Origin: Alkalibacter mobilis
GTDB lineage: Bacteria; Bacillota; Clostridia; Eubacteriales; Alkalibacteraceae
DNA length: 64,000 nt
Assembly: GCF_015594845.1 (NCBI RefSeq)
Contig: NZ_JADNRK010000010.1
Location: 16,865-80,864 of the forward strand
Direction of reading: 5' to 3'
Part shown: positions 17,487 through 26,803 of the stretch, in pieces
How the letters are laid out: each line of letters begins with the position of its first letter
How positions within the stretch are numbered: position 1 is the stretch's first letter
Translations under genes and position numbers: made by a program
Notes under the pieces: model-generated
The model's input: the letters and a program-made list of their open reading frames with translations, nothing else
What the model was told of the DNA's origin: nothing
The model's database searches: none

Positions 17487-18295
17487 ATTTGATCATCCAG
17501 TTCATCAATATGCTTTTTTATATTATCGAAATCGTAACCTTTTCCAAGAAGTGCCTGGATCAATCTTGCTCTCAGAGCATAGCCTTCCAGGCCTTTTTTT
17601 TGATACTTTGAAAGCAATTGCAGTATCGTCTTATTCAATCTGTTTTCAAATTCTGTTGAATTTTCGTCTGATTTTTCAACCGCTGAAAATACACTTTTGA
17701 GAATGTCATATCTAAAGCCCTTTTCTATTAATCGTTTGGATATTTTGTCCAATTTAAGCTTATAGGGATCTTTTGAATATTTCTTGTTCAGTTTCAAGGT
17801 GATTTTTAATGCTTTCTCTATTTCTCTATCTTCCGAACAAATTTTTTCAATGTGCTTTTTACAAACTTCTTCGTCGATTCCTCTTTTAATAAGATCCGCA
17901 GCGATTTTTTTTATCGGATTTTCTGTAAATTCATTCTTATCCAGAATATATTGTCTTGCGTATTCGTCGTCATTTACAAGCTTGTATTCTTTCAACTTGG
18001 AAATGGCGTTTTCTATTGCAAATCCAGGGAACTCTTTTTTCTCAAGATATGTTTCTATTTCCTTTTGTGTTCTATTTTTATATGATAAATAATTTAGAGC
18101 CTGAATATAGGCTTTTTTGTTACTGCTGGATACGAGAATCTTTTCTAAAAGCGTTTTTTCAATGTCTTGTCCTTTTTTTAATCCACTTGAAACTAGGGTT
18201 TCATAGTCGATTTCAAACTCGCCATAATCATCTATCACCAAGATAAATGTTTTTCCGTTTTTTAAAGGTTTGATATCTGCTATTTTCATGATCAA
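17483..18295 (-). CDS. recX: Regulatory protein RecX
   Basis: Inhibits RecA filament extension. 270 residues, long for RecX but typical of Clostridia. It has three tandem RecX three-helix repeats ([22 protein letters not shown], then [12 protein letters not shown], then [20 protein letters not shown]). The start is M1 or M3 of [10 protein letters not shown]; both fit. It overlaps pdp by 4 bases, so it is translationally coupled to pdp. Confidence 0.9.
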   Translation of the reverse strand: MIMKIADIKPLKNGKTFILVIDDYGEFEIDYETLVSSGLKKGQDIEKTLLEKILVSSSNKKAYIQALNYLSYKNRTQKEIETYLEKKEFPGFAIENAISKLKEYKLVNDDEYARQYILDKNEFTENPIKKIAADLIKRGIDEEVCKKHIEKICSEDREIEKALKITLKLNKKYSKDPYKLKLDKISKRLIEKGFRYDILKSVFSAVEKSDENSTEFENRLNKTILQLLSKYQKKGLEGYALRARLIQALLGKGYDFDNIKKHIDELDDQI

Positions 18296-19617
18296 AACCT
18301 TTCGATCCCATCTTTTGATACTTGTCCCAAAATCAATTTTCCTGCAGAGATTTTAGCATTTGATATTTTAATGGCATCGAATACTTTCTTAACAGCATCG
18401 TCCAGTCTTGATTTATCATTAAAGTATATTTCTGCCAATATTTCATCCTTGTCAACATGATCCCCTACTCTTTTGTGTAATATAAGACCAACTCCCGGAT
18501 CGATCTTACTTTCTTTATTTTCTCTTCCTGCACCTACAATCAAAGCAGCCTGCCCAATCATTGAGGCATCGATTTTATTTACATGACCTTCAATAGAACT
18601 TCGTACTTCATATTTATATTTGCCAACAGGCAATAATTCGGGGTTTTTTATCATGTCTGTGTTCCCACCTTGAGCAAAAACAAATTCAACAAACTTGTCA
18701 TAAGCCTTTCTGGTATCAATACTTTCCGTTAAACGCTTCATTGCACTCTTAGTATCTTCAGCTTCTTTTGCCATAATCATCATTTCGGCCGCCAAATGAA
18801 TCGACAAGCTTAACAACGCTCCTCCACTTTCGCCTCTTAGCACTCTTATAGCCTCTCTTACTTCCAAAGCATTACCTACTGAGCTTCCCAACGGCTCATC
18901 CATATTGGTAATTAGTGCCTTTGTATGTCGACCCATGTCATTGCCGATATCCACCATGATCTTTGCCAATTCGAAGGCCTCTTCCTGAGTTTTCATAAAG
19001 GCTCCAGATCCAAATTTTACATCAAGTAAAATTGCATCAGACCCTGCAGCCAATTTTTTACTCATTATACTGGATGCAATCAATGAAACCTGATCAACAG
19101 TAGCCGTGACATCCCTAAGTGCATATATTTTCTTATCTGCGGGAGCAATCTTTCCAGTTTGTCCTGCTAAGGCGATCTTGTATTTGTTAACGTTTTCGAC
19201 AAATTCGTCTTTAGAAAGATTGGTTTTAAATCCTTCAATAGATTCCATCTTGTCTATAGTTCCACCTGTATGTCCCAACCCTCTTCCTGACATTTTAGCC
19301 ACAGGTACACCGCAAGATGCCAGGAGAGGGGCTAATATTATTGTTGTGGTATCCCCAACACCACCTGTAGAGTGTTTATCTGTAATAATTCCTTTAATAG
19401 CTGACAAATCCATAATTTCTCCAGAGTTCATCATTGCCTTGGTCAAACTTACAGTTTCTCGCATGTTGAGACCGTTGAAGTATATACACATCAACAAAGC
19501 TGAGATCTGATAATCCGGGATTTGATCATTGGTAAATCCATTAACGAAATATTCGATTTCCGAATCTGTCAGTTCATCGCCCTCTCTTTTTTTGATTATT
19601 ATATCGTAAATCCTCAT
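18292..19617 (-). CDS. pdp: Pyrimidine-nucleoside phosphorylase
   Basis: Phosphorolysis of uridine, thymidine and deoxyuridine to the base and (deoxy)ribose-1-phosphate. 441 residues. The family signature (SGRGLGHTGGTIDKMESI) and the phosphate-binding loop DKHSTGGVGDTTT are intact. A C-terminal PYNP domain is present. It lies between an unknown acidic protein (2-base gap) and recX (4-base overlap), and works with cdd (6.4-6.8 kb) in pyrimidine salvage. Confidence 0.96.
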   Translation of the reverse strand: MRIYDIIIKKREGDELTDSEIEYFVNGFTNDQIPDYQISALLMCIYFNGLNMRETVSLTKAMMNSGEIMDLSAIKGIITDKHSTGGVGDTTTIILAPLLASCGVPVAKMSGRGLGHTGGTIDKMESIEGFKTNLSKDEFVENVNKYKIALAGQTGKIAPADKKIYALRDVTATVDQVSLIASSIMSKKLAAGSDAILLDVKFGSGAFMKTQEEAFELAKIMVDIGNDMGRHTKALITNMDEPLGSSVGNALEVREAIRVLRGESGGALLSLSIHLAAEMMIMAKEAEDTKSAMKRLTESIDTRKAYDKFVEFVFAQGGNTDMIKNPELLPVGKYKYEVRSSIEGHVNKIDASMIGQAALIVGAGRENKESKIDPGVGLILHKRVGDHVDKDEILAEIYFNDKSRLDDAVKKVFDAIKISNAKISAGKLILGQVSKDGIERF

Positions 19618-19619
19618 AT

Positions 19620-20255
19620 CTAGACCCCCTTGGTCAAATATTCAAATCTATTTGTTGCCTCCCTGTCAGACCATTTTGTTATTACTTTATCATCGTAACT
19701 TGTAACCAGAGTATTTGTTTCCATGTCGTAGTTCCAAATCAAAGATCCTTCTTTGTATTGCCCTGAAATTGCCATCTCTTCTATGACCCTCGGATTATCC
19801 TCGAAAAATTCTTTGTACAACTCTTTCAAAGTCCTGTCGTGGTATCCCTTTAAATCTAAGGCCATTGCCTTTAACATCCATTCGTGACTGTCATAAAAAC
19901 CTATCAACAACTTAACCAAGTACTTGCGATTTATGAATATCGTCGTGTCTTTACCCAGTTCCTTATTTTGAGGATCCAACTTATAGAATCTGTCAGCATC
20001 TATGCCTACGAAGCCCTTTTCGTCAAATCGTTCTCTTAGTATATCTACAAAATCCGCATCACTGATCATTCTTAAAAAATTGTCACAATCCTCATCATCC
20101 AATTCATCATCTTCATCTGCTGCAAGAATAATGTCGTTAAAAACGTCTCGATTGATCCACACCCAGTCTATTTTTTTTATGTCATCGAATCCAAATACTT
20201 TTTCCACTGGTGACCTTTTGATCATGTTAGTTATTCTTAAAGAATCCATATACAT
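19620..20255 (-). CDS. Hypothetical acidic protein
   Basis: 211 residues, soluble, strongly acidic; an Asp/Glu-rich stretch (ADEDDELDDEDCDNF) sits near residues 46-60. No signal peptide, membrane helix or known catalytic motif was recognised. The central segment TTIFINRKYLVKLLIGFYDSHEWMLKAM is the most hydrophobic part. A GGAGATG site precedes the start. It is the first gene of the transcript running into pdp and recX, but nothing in it suggests a nucleoside function. I do not recognise a family. Confidence 0.75.
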   Translation of the reverse strand: MYMDSLRITNMIKRSPVEKVFGFDDIKKIDWVWINRDVFNDIILAADEDDELDDEDCDNFLRMISDADFVDILRERFDEKGFVGIDADRFYKLDPQNKELGKDTTIFINRKYLVKLLIGFYDSHEWMLKAMALDLKGYHDRTLKELYKEFFEDNPRVIEEMAISGQYKEGSLIWNYDMETNTLVTSYDDKVITKWSDREATNRFEYLTKGV

Positions 20256-20325
20256 CTCCTTTTTTACTTCCTTTGTTACATATTATCATTTGAGAGAATA
20301 TTTTTCATTAGTGTTCCATAAAAAA

Positions 20326-20347
20326 ACAAACCCCCTAAGGGATTTGT
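20326..20347 (-). terminator. Terminator of the cobalamin operon
   Basis: On the minus strand, stem ACAAAtCCC / GGGgTTTGT followed by TTTTTTT. It lies 9 bases after the last cobalamin gene. Confidence 0.85.
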
Positions 20348-20356
20348 CCGACAATT

Positions 20357-21097
20357 CTACTCAAAAACGCCAATCAATTCATTTTGAATTTGATTTTTTG
20401 ACAGTAGCTCTCCAAGGTATTGTAAATTTCCAGTAATGAGAAAACATGTTGCGGGGCCCGCAGAAATTTGTAGATTGGCCACGATATTTTTAGATAAAAT
20501 CAAATTTAGACCATTTGTTTTTTGAATCTCACGCAATTCATGAACAATACCTTTAGATCCAACCGGCAATATGTCCTTCACCTTGGTATCTTTGGTCAGA
20601 ATCTTCAAATACTCCAGAGTTTTTATGTTATCAAGATTATTCAAAACTTCTTCTCCCATGTATGGAGTTCCGATCAAAAAACAAGCATCACCGGAATTTA
20701 GGATCATGATCTCCCTGATTTTCTTTTTTGCCTTTCCTATAACGGTTATACCTATGCCCGTTTGACAAACCGGAATATTTTCTTCAGTACTGCCAGTTAT
20801 ATGACATTTTTCAAAACCAGATTCTTTCAGAGCTCTTTCTATTCCCGCCAACGTTTCTTCGCCATAATTTTCCATTTCGTAGCACAGATTATTTACCAAA
20901 ATAATTGGTTCGGCACGATATGCCATGATTTCGGCTAAAACAACTACTGCTGTAAAATACCCTGATACCTCAGCAGAACATTTTACAATGTCCATTTCTC
21001 TCGGACCAATGCCTCCCAATGAATCGCATGCTAAAATCAGCTCTAATTCTTCTGAAATCTCCATTCTAGTCAAATCCCTGAACTTTTTTACGTTCAT
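20357..21097 (-). CDS. AIR synthase-related protein; candidate alpha-ribazole kinase CblS
   Basis: 246 residues of the PurM-like (AIRS/SelD/ThiL) ATP-binding fold. The N-terminal half has ACDSLGGIGPREMDIV (metal/ATP loop) and AYRAEPIILVNNL; the C-terminal half has NIVANLQISAGPATCFLI. It is the last gene of the cobalamin salvage operon. In Listeria an alpha-ribazole kinase, CblS, makes alpha-ribazole phosphate for CobS. From memory CblS belongs to this superfamily, and the setting next to cobS, cobC and cobU supports that role, but sequence alone does not prove it. A ThiL-like activity is less likely because no thiamine genes are near. It overlaps cobC by 4 bases. Confidence 0.7.
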   Translation of the reverse strand: MNVKKFRDLTRMEISEELELILACDSLGGIGPREMDIVKCSAEVSGYFTAVVVLAEIMAYRAEPIILVNNLCYEMENYGEETLAGIERALKESGFEKCHITGSTEENIPVCQTGIGITVIGKAKKKIREIMILNSGDACFLIGTPYMGEEVLNNLDNIKTLEYLKILTKDTKVKDILPVGSKGIVHELREIQKTNGLNLILSKNIVANLQISAGPATCFLITGNLQYLGELLSKNQIQNELIGVFE

Positions 21098-21693
21098 TCT
21101 ATTTCGGCCATCCTTGTCAAACGATTGATGATGCCAAATCCATTTTCATAGTTTATTTCCACCAAACCTGCCAGTGGGATAAAAAAGTGCCATCTGTGAG
21201 TGATATCCAAATCCAACAAATGAGTCAATATGCTTTGTATTGTTCCCCCGTGACACACTACAAGCGAAGAGCCTGGTTGATTTTTAATAGAATCAGTGAA
21301 CGATGCAATTCTGCCGTGAAATTCAGTGAGACTATCTCCGTTTGGAATTTTATAATTTATATAATCTTCATTCCATTTTTCCCAATATTCCTTTTTGTCA
21401 GTGGAGATCGTTTCAAATGTAAGGTTTTCAAAAATACCAAAATTCATTTCAGATAATTCATTTCTAAAATCAACTTTCATGTTTTTTCTTTCTCCAACTG
21501 TGCATGCAATCTTCTTTGCCCTTGATATAGGGCTGGAGTAAATTTTATCGAATTCAATTTCTTCCGAGAGTTTTTTTGTAATTATTTCAAATTGTTTTTT
21601 TCCTTTTTCAGTATAAGAAGTTTCAGTGACTCCAGCGAATCTGTTTTCGATATTCCCGGTTGTCTCCACGTGCCTGACCAAATAAAATTTCAT
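21094..21693 (-). CDS. cobC: Histidine phosphatase, probable alpha-ribazole-5'-phosphate phosphatase
   Basis: 199 residues of the phosphoglycerate mutase-like superfamily. In this operon it most likely removes the 5'-phosphate of alpha-ribazole phosphate or cobalamin phosphate in the last steps of cobamide assembly. The catalytic His is in FYLVRHVETTGN; the usual RHG is RHV here. The second His is in VVCHGGTIQS. I start it at the ATG at 21693, where GGAGG lies six bases upstream; the frame stays open for 15 more codons upstream, into cobS. It overlaps the next gene by 4 bases. Confidence 0.85.
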   Translation of the reverse strand: MKFYLVRHVETTGNIENRFAGVTETSYTEKGKKQFEIITKKLSEEIEFDKIYSSPISRAKKIACTVGERKNMKVDFRNELSEMNFGIFENLTFETISTDKKEYWEKWNEDYINYKIPNGDSLTEFHGRIASFTDSIKNQPGSSLVVCHGGTIQSILTHLLDLDITHRWHFFIPLAGLVEINYENGFGIINRLTRMAEIE

Positions 21694-21718
21694 ATAATAC
21701 CTCCTCGCTAAATTTGCA

Positions 21719-22438
21719 TCACATAAGAAAATAAGCACTGATTATAAAAGCTGCTTGGGTTGTTTCGATTATCATTCCAATAGTATCACCGGTAGTACCA
21801 CCTATTTTCCGTTCGATCCATTTTGTCGAAATGAAAGCAAAAACTATTGAAAAACCAACTGGAATCAAGTACTTTATTCCAAAAACAAGAGCTAATGCTA
21901 CTGTAAATAAAATTGAAATAAAAGCGTGTTTCAGCTTGGTTTCCTGCACAAAACGGCCACCCAGATCCAGTCTTTCCTTGGCATAGGAAGTCAAGGAAGC
22001 AGAAATTATTGCACCGCTTCTGCCGGCAACCGGCATGATCAGTATTATGAAAGGGTCTGCATATTTTAAGAATGTAGTGAGCAGGGCAAATAATACAATT
22101 ATGCCAAGTACTCCAAAAGCACCTACTCTGCTGTCTTTCATGATTTCAAAAACCTTTTCCCTGTCCCTATTGCTTAAGAGTCCATCCATGCTGTCCATAA
22201 ATCCATCAATATGCAAACCCCCGGAAATCAGTATGTATGCAAATGTCAATGTCAAACCCCTTATGTCTCCATCTACATTTTTAAGCAATAGATTCAAAAG
22301 ATACAAAGCAGCTCCTATCAACAAACCCACAATAGGAATCAATCTCATGGAATCATAAAATTCATCCTCAGACACTTCACTTTTAATATTTATTGGAATT
22401 CTGGTATAAAAACTTACTGCTACCAACAATTTTTTCAT
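21719..22438 (-). CDS. cobS: Adenosylcobinamide-GDP ribazoletransferase (cobalamin-5'-phosphate synthase)
   Basis: Integral membrane enzyme joining AdoCbi-GDP with alpha-ribazole (phosphate). 239 residues with six or more helices. The acidic substrate/Mg loop GGLHIDGFMDSMDGLLSN is clear, and KDSRVGAFG follows as in the family. It lies 8 bases after cobU and before cobC. Confidence 0.95.
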   Translation of the reverse strand: MKKLLVAVSFYTRIPINIKSEVSEDEFYDSMRLIPIVGLLIGAALYLLNLLLKNVDGDIRGLTLTFAYILISGGLHIDGFMDSMDGLLSNRDREKVFEIMKDSRVGAFGVLGIIVLFALLTTFLKYADPFIILIMPVAGRSGAIISASLTSYAKERLDLGGRFVQETKLKHAFISILFTVALALVFGIKYLIPVGFSIVFAFISTKWIERKIGGTTGDTIGMIIETTQAAFIISAYFLM

Positions 22439-22446
22439 AACGGCTC

Positions 22447-22998
22447 CTATTTGAGTTTCATCTCGATACCGCTGACAACTAAATAAACTTCGTCAGCCAT
22501 CGAAGCAACATATTGATTCATTCTTCCTGCTATATCCCTGAAATAATTGCCCATTTTGTAAGCAGGTACCAGCCCCATGCCCAATTCATTAGTTACAATG
22601 ATCATCTGTTTATTATCTGAAAGTCGAAGAAGATCCTCCACCTCTTTTTTTATATCTTTTTCAAGTTTATCAACATCCTCGGGAGTACACTCGTCAAAAT
22701 CCATTTCGCTATAAAACATAAGATTTGTGATCATCACAGTTAAACAGTCGACTAAAAGCAATTCGCTTTTTTTATAAGAATCCATATTGAATACATTCTC
22801 GAAATCTTTATATTGTTCGATCGTCTCCCATGAACTCGGGCGTTGTTCCCTGTGTTTTTTAATTCTATGTTCCATTCCGTCATCAAAAGGTATGGAGGTG
22901 GCCACATATGCCACATTTTCAAATTGTCGCGCGATTTTTTCCGCAAAGGTGCTTTTTCCGCTTCTTGCCCCTCCGGTCACCATAATGATTTTTCCCAT
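22447..22998 (-). CDS. cobU: Bifunctional adenosylcobinamide kinase / adenosylcobinamide-phosphate guanylyltransferase
   Basis: Phosphorylates adenosylcobinamide and attaches GMP. 183 residues. The P-loop GGARSGKS is at residues 9-16. The guanylylated-His region reads HRIKKHREQRPSSWETIE, and VTNELGMGLVPAYKMGNYFRD is the usual C-terminal signature. It starts 1 base after the cobQ stop. The enzyme is needed for both cobinamide salvage and de novo synthesis. Confidence 0.96.
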   Translation of the reverse strand: MGKIIMVTGGARSGKSTFAEKIARQFENVAYVATSIPFDDGMEHRIKKHREQRPSSWETIEQYKDFENVFNMDSYKKSELLLVDCLTVMITNLMFYSEMDFDECTPEDVDKLEKDIKKEVEDLLRLSDNKQMIIVTNELGMGLVPAYKMGNYFRDIAGRMNQYVASMADEVYLVVSGIEMKLK

Positions 22999-22999
22999 A

Positions 23000-24496
23000 T
23001 TAAGCTTCTCCTATTCCCATAATGCTCATGATTTTATTAACATTCAGATTATCCTCAAGCAATTTTGCCAATTCATCGTATTGGCGATCCTTGAATTCAT
23101 TGAATGATTCAGCTTTTTTACTGCCTGCAATTCCTTTGCTTTTTCTTATGAAATTTAAAATAGTGTCTCGTAGATTGTCATTGTCAAATATACCATGAAG
23201 ATAGGTTCCGATCACCATCCCGTCATCTTTCACTATGCCATCTATTTCACCGGTTTCCAAGTGTACAAAGTGTTCTCTTTTTTCTTTATAATCAGTGACA
23301 CCCATGTGAATCTCATATCCTGTAACGGATCCCTCAAGCTTTTCACCCATAAATGTACCGTTGAGCTCACCGGTTACCTGCACGGTCCTCTTCTTGTGCG
23401 ATATATGGGTGACTGCCTCTATCAGACCCAATCCTTCAATTTTATCAATTGAAGACTCGTGGGATTCATCATCAGTTATAAGGCTGCCAAGTATCTGATA
23501 TCCCCCGCATATTCCAAATATGGGAACTTTTTCTTCATGCAAACGCAAAATCTTTTCCTGCATTCCGGATTCTTTTAAAAATACCATGTCTTCTATAGTA
23601 TTCTTGCTTCCTGGTACAATCAAAAGATCAATGTCTTCGAAATCGTAGATCGATTTCAAGTACTTGATCTTAACATCTTCTTCCATTTCAAAAGGGGTGA
23701 AATCCGTAAAATTTGAAATGTGCGGAAGTCTGACGACGCCTATGGTAATTGCCTTCGTATCTTGATGTGCAAAACGCAGAGAAACGCTGTCTTCATCATC
23801 GATATGCAACCTGAAATAAGGGATCACTCCAAGGCAAGGAATATTGATTTTATTCTCAAGCATGTCTATTCCCGACTGCAACAGACTTACGTCCCCTCTG
23901 AATTTGTTTATAATAAAACCTTTGACTCTAGCTTTTTCATCATCCTCGAGCAACATGTAAGTCCCATAAATGGATGCAAAGACTCCACCTCTGTCTATGT
24001 CTCCGATTATTATAACGGGACTGTCACACAATTCCGCCATCCCCATATTAACTATGTCATTTTCTCTAAGATTTATTTCTGCTGGACTTCCAGCGCCTTC
24101 CAAAACAATACAGTCAAAATCTTTTTCAAGTGTTCTGTACGTTTTTAATACTTTGTCGGCCAGTTCAGGTTTGAATTCATGATATTCTCTAGCATCCATG
24201 TTTTTGTGAACCTCTCCCAAAAGAATCACCTGGGAGCCAACATCTGAAGAAGGTTTAAGCAAAATTGGATTCATTTCAACTCGTGGTTCAGTTCTAGCAG
24301 CCTCAGATTGAACTACCTGCGCTCTTCCCATTTCTTTGCCGTCTTTGGTTATAAAAGAATTTAAAGCCATATTTTGAGACTTGAACGGTGCCACGTTTAA
24401 TCCTCTGTTATTTAATATCCTGCATATTCCTGCAGTTAGAATGCTCTTACCTACTGATGATCCAGTTCCTTGCAGCATGACGTTGGGTTTCTTCAT
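23000..24496 (-). CDS. cobQ: Cobyric acid synthase (adenosylcobyric acid amidating)
   Basis: Adds four amide groups to adenosylcobyrinic acid a,c-diamide using glutamine and ATP. 498 residues. An N-terminal dethiobiotin-synthetase-like ATPase domain (QGTGSSVGKSIL, P-loop from residue 9) is followed by a class I glutaminase domain with the nucleophile in FGICGGYQILG and a His in GTYLHGIFDN. Its presence suggests use of upstream corrinoid precursors as well as cobinamide, although no earlier corrin-ring genes are in the window. It overlaps the ATPase gene by 4 bases. Confidence 0.96.
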   Translation of the reverse strand: MKKPNVMLQGTGSSVGKSILTAGICRILNNRGLNVAPFKSQNMALNSFITKDGKEMGRAQVVQSEAARTEPRVEMNPILLKPSSDVGSQVILLGEVHKNMDAREYHEFKPELADKVLKTYRTLEKDFDCIVLEGAGSPAEINLRENDIVNMGMAELCDSPVIIIGDIDRGGVFASIYGTYMLLEDDEKARVKGFIINKFRGDVSLLQSGIDMLENKINIPCLGVIPYFRLHIDDEDSVSLRFAHQDTKAITIGVVRLPHISNFTDFTPFEMEEDVKIKYLKSIYDFEDIDLLIVPGSKNTIEDMVFLKESGMQEKILRLHEEKVPIFGICGGYQILGSLITDDESHESSIDKIEGLGLIEAVTHISHKKRTVQVTGELNGTFMGEKLEGSVTGYEIHMGVTDYKEKREHFVHLETGEIDGIVKDDGMVIGTYLHGIFDNDNLRDTILNFIRKSKGIAGSKKAESFNEFKDRQYDELAKLLEDNLNVNKIMSIMGIGEA

Positions 24497-25746
24497 TTCC
24501 GCTCTCCTTTACATATTAATTCAACAAATTCATCGTAACTTTCCAAATATTCAAATTGCTTTGTGTTTTTCAAACTTTCAAGGATTTTCTCAGCCTTTCC
24601 CTCTGTATAATCAAAAGGTCCATCCCTTTTTATCATAAATATCGGGCAATCAGCGTGAGTCAATGCTTGTAGATTTTTTAAATTTCCACTGCCAAAAGGC
24701 ACATCGGTGACAAGAATAAAGTCGGCCTCTTTAATCAGCTCAATATTTTCTTTGTGAGTCTTATCATCGATTTCAGAAAAGGGTTTTCCTTCTACCGTTG
24801 TAATTTTAAGCATCTTGCAAATCTCCCAATCGCTATCACCCTGATTTACAACACCCGAGCTTAAATCGACCCCAAGCGAATTGAGTCTCTCAAGGATCTG
24901 TTCTCCACTTCCACCGCCCCCTATTACGTGGACCTTGACTCCTTCCATGGATTTCTTTTCTTTTATTACTCTTATGGGTATCACTTCTTTTGAAGATAAG
25001 AGATTGTTATTTCTTACAAGCATTTCCATGGCGTAAACCTTGCCCAAAATTTTTTCATCCACTACGTAATCAGGTGGTCCATCCGCCAATACCTTTTTTT
25101 CATTGAGCAGAATGAGTCGATCGCTAAAACGTGCGGCCATATTTATATCATGTAGAACCGCCAGAACAGTTATTTTTTTGTTTTTGTTCAACATTCTTAC
25201 CAGTTCAAGTACTTCCAACTGATGATGAACATCCAAATGAGATGTGGGCTCATCAAGGAGAATTATGTCAGACTGCTGCGCTATAGCCCTGGCTATTATT
25301 ATCCTTTGCCTCTCACCTCCGCTTAATTCATTGAAGTATCGATCTTTAAGTTGCCACGTGTTAGTCATCAGCATCGCTTCATTTACAACTTCATAATCCT
25401 TGACAGGATCCTTGTCTTTACCGTATTGATGAGGATTTCTGCCCATCATCACTATATCAAATGCATTAAAATCAAAGTCAATGTTGAATTCCTGAGGTAC
25501 CACGGCAATCAGTTTTGCCCGTTCTTTCCTGCTTATATTGCTGTTTTTCCTACCATCGATACAAATAACTCCGTTTTTGACATCGATCAAATCCGTTATG
25601 GCTTTGATCAGAGTAGATTTTCCTGTTCCATTAGGTCCAATAATGGATACGAACTCACCTTTGTTGATTTCAACATTCAAATTTTCAAGTATTATTTTAT
25701 CTCCGTAAGCAACAGTAATATTTTTTAAACTTAATTGAGACAGCAC
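24493..25746 (-). CDS. btuD: Cobalamin ABC transporter ATP-binding protein with extra C-terminal domain
   Basis: 417 residues. Residues 1-255 are a FepC/BtuD-type ATPase: Walker A GPNGTGKS (37-44), signature LSGGERQR (141-148), Walker B IILLDEPTSHLD (161-172) and H-loop His199. Residues about 268-417 form an additional domain with a Rossmann-like start (GVKVHVIGGGGSGEQIL) and a second hydrophobic strand (ADFILVTDVPFGSGNLKN), absent from plain BtuD. I have seen such fused domains in corrinoid/siderophore ATPases but cannot assign its function. The gene is directly adjacent to the permease gene (no gap) and overlaps cobQ by 4 bases, so the substrate is most likely a corrinoid. Confidence 0.88.
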   Translation of the reverse strand: MLSQLSLKNITVAYGDKIILENLNVEINKGEFVSIIGPNGTGKSTLIKAITDLIDVKNGVICIDGRKNSNISRKERAKLIAVVPQEFNIDFDFNAFDIVMMGRNPHQYGKDKDPVKDYEVVNEAMLMTNTWQLKDRYFNELSGGERQRIIIARAIAQQSDIILLDEPTSHLDVHHQLEVLELVRMLNKNKKITVLAVLHDINMAARFSDRLILLNEKKVLADGPPDYVVDEKILGKVYAMEMLVRNNNLLSSKEVIPIRVIKEKKSMEGVKVHVIGGGGSGEQILERLNSLGVDLSSGVVNQGDSDWEICKMLKITTVEGKPFSEIDDKTHKENIELIKEADFILVTDVPFGSGNLKNLQALTHADCPIFMIKRDGPFDYTEGKAEKILESLKNTKQFEYLESYDEFVELICKGERK

Positions 25747-26775
25747 TTATATCGCCCTCCCCTTCTTTTGTTTGAGCAGGTAGATAAAAAACGGTCCTCC
25801 AAAGAGGGAGGTGATTATTCCCACCGGGATCTCCTGACTTGCAAGAGTTCTTGCCAAAGTGTCGCAAAATATCATGAAAATCCCCCCACCTATGAAACTG
25901 TACGGGATCAATCGTCTATGTTTGGGACCTGTAACAATTCTAACTATATGTGGGATTATTAAACCTACAAAACCGATAATGCCAGTGACGCTAACCGCAG
26001 CCGCAGTTACTACAGCCGTTACCACCAACATGTGCCTCTTAAGTTTTTCAGTATCCACACCCAATTGAGCCGCAGTATCTTCACCCAGAAGCATAATGTC
26101 CAGCTCTCTGTGCTGTAGATAAATGAAAACTGCTCCAAATCCAACGTAAGGCAATACAACAAGCAGCTGAGTCCAACTTTTGGCATTGAAGCTTCCCATG
26201 GTCCAAAACAACACCCTGTTGAGTTGGTCCGAAAAAATCATCAATAAAGAAACCAAAGCAGATAAAAACTGGCCGATGGCGATCCCACTGAGCAACAAAG
26301 TATTGACTGGCACCTTGTTTCCCACCCTTGAAATATTGTATACAAGAAAAAGAGCTGCAATGGCTCCAATAAATGCCATGATCGATACGCTGTCCAATCC
26401 CAAAAATCCAAAAGAAAAGTGGAATACTATACCGATTGTAGCACCAAGCGCCGCACCTGAGGATACCCCCAAAATAAATGGATCTGCCATAGGATTTTTA
26501 AAAATGCCTTGATAAGAAGCACCACAAACAGCCAGACCTCCTCCAACAAGAAGCGCCAAAAGGACTCTAGGCAATCTGATCGACCAGACTATAGTTCTTG
26601 AAGAAGCTCGAATACCTTCCAAATCAGGATCAAATGAAGGTATATGATCCAACAATATTTTTATTGTGTCAAAAAATGAAATCTCCGCAACGCCGATGGT
26701 GGTTGCCGTTACAACGACAACCACCACCAGTAGAGCGGCGATTTTCCATAAATGTTTTTCTGTAAAGCGCTCCAT
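25747..26775 (-). CDS. btuC: FecCD-family ABC permease, probable cobalamin permease
   Basis: About 342 residues with roughly ten membrane helices. Landmarks are GGGLAVCGASYQGIFKNPMADPFILGVSSGAALGA (coupling region) and GIIGFVGLIIPHIVRIVTGPKHRRLIP near the C-terminus. I chose the ATG at 26775 (MERFTEKHLW) because GGGG lies about nine bases upstream and the first helix follows directly; the frame is open to 26874 but that region overlaps the end of btuF. It works with the BtuF and BtuD proteins on either side. Confidence 0.92.
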   Translation of the reverse strand: MERFTEKHLWKIAALLVVVVVVTATTIGVAEISFFDTIKILLDHIPSFDPDLEGIRASSRTIVWSIRLPRVLLALLVGGGLAVCGASYQGIFKNPMADPFILGVSSGAALGATIGIVFHFSFGFLGLDSVSIMAFIGAIAALFLVYNISRVGNKVPVNTLLLSGIAIGQFLSALVSLLMIFSDQLNRVLFWTMGSFNAKSWTQLLVVLPYVGFGAVFIYLQHRELDIMLLGEDTAAQLGVDTEKLKRHMLVVTAVVTAAAVSVTGIIGFVGLIIPHIVRIVTGPKHRRLIPYSFIGGGIFMIFCDTLARTLASQEIPVGIITSLFGGPFFIYLLKQKKGRAI

Positions 26776-26803
26776 GGCAAATCCCCTAACTATATTTATA
26801 GCT

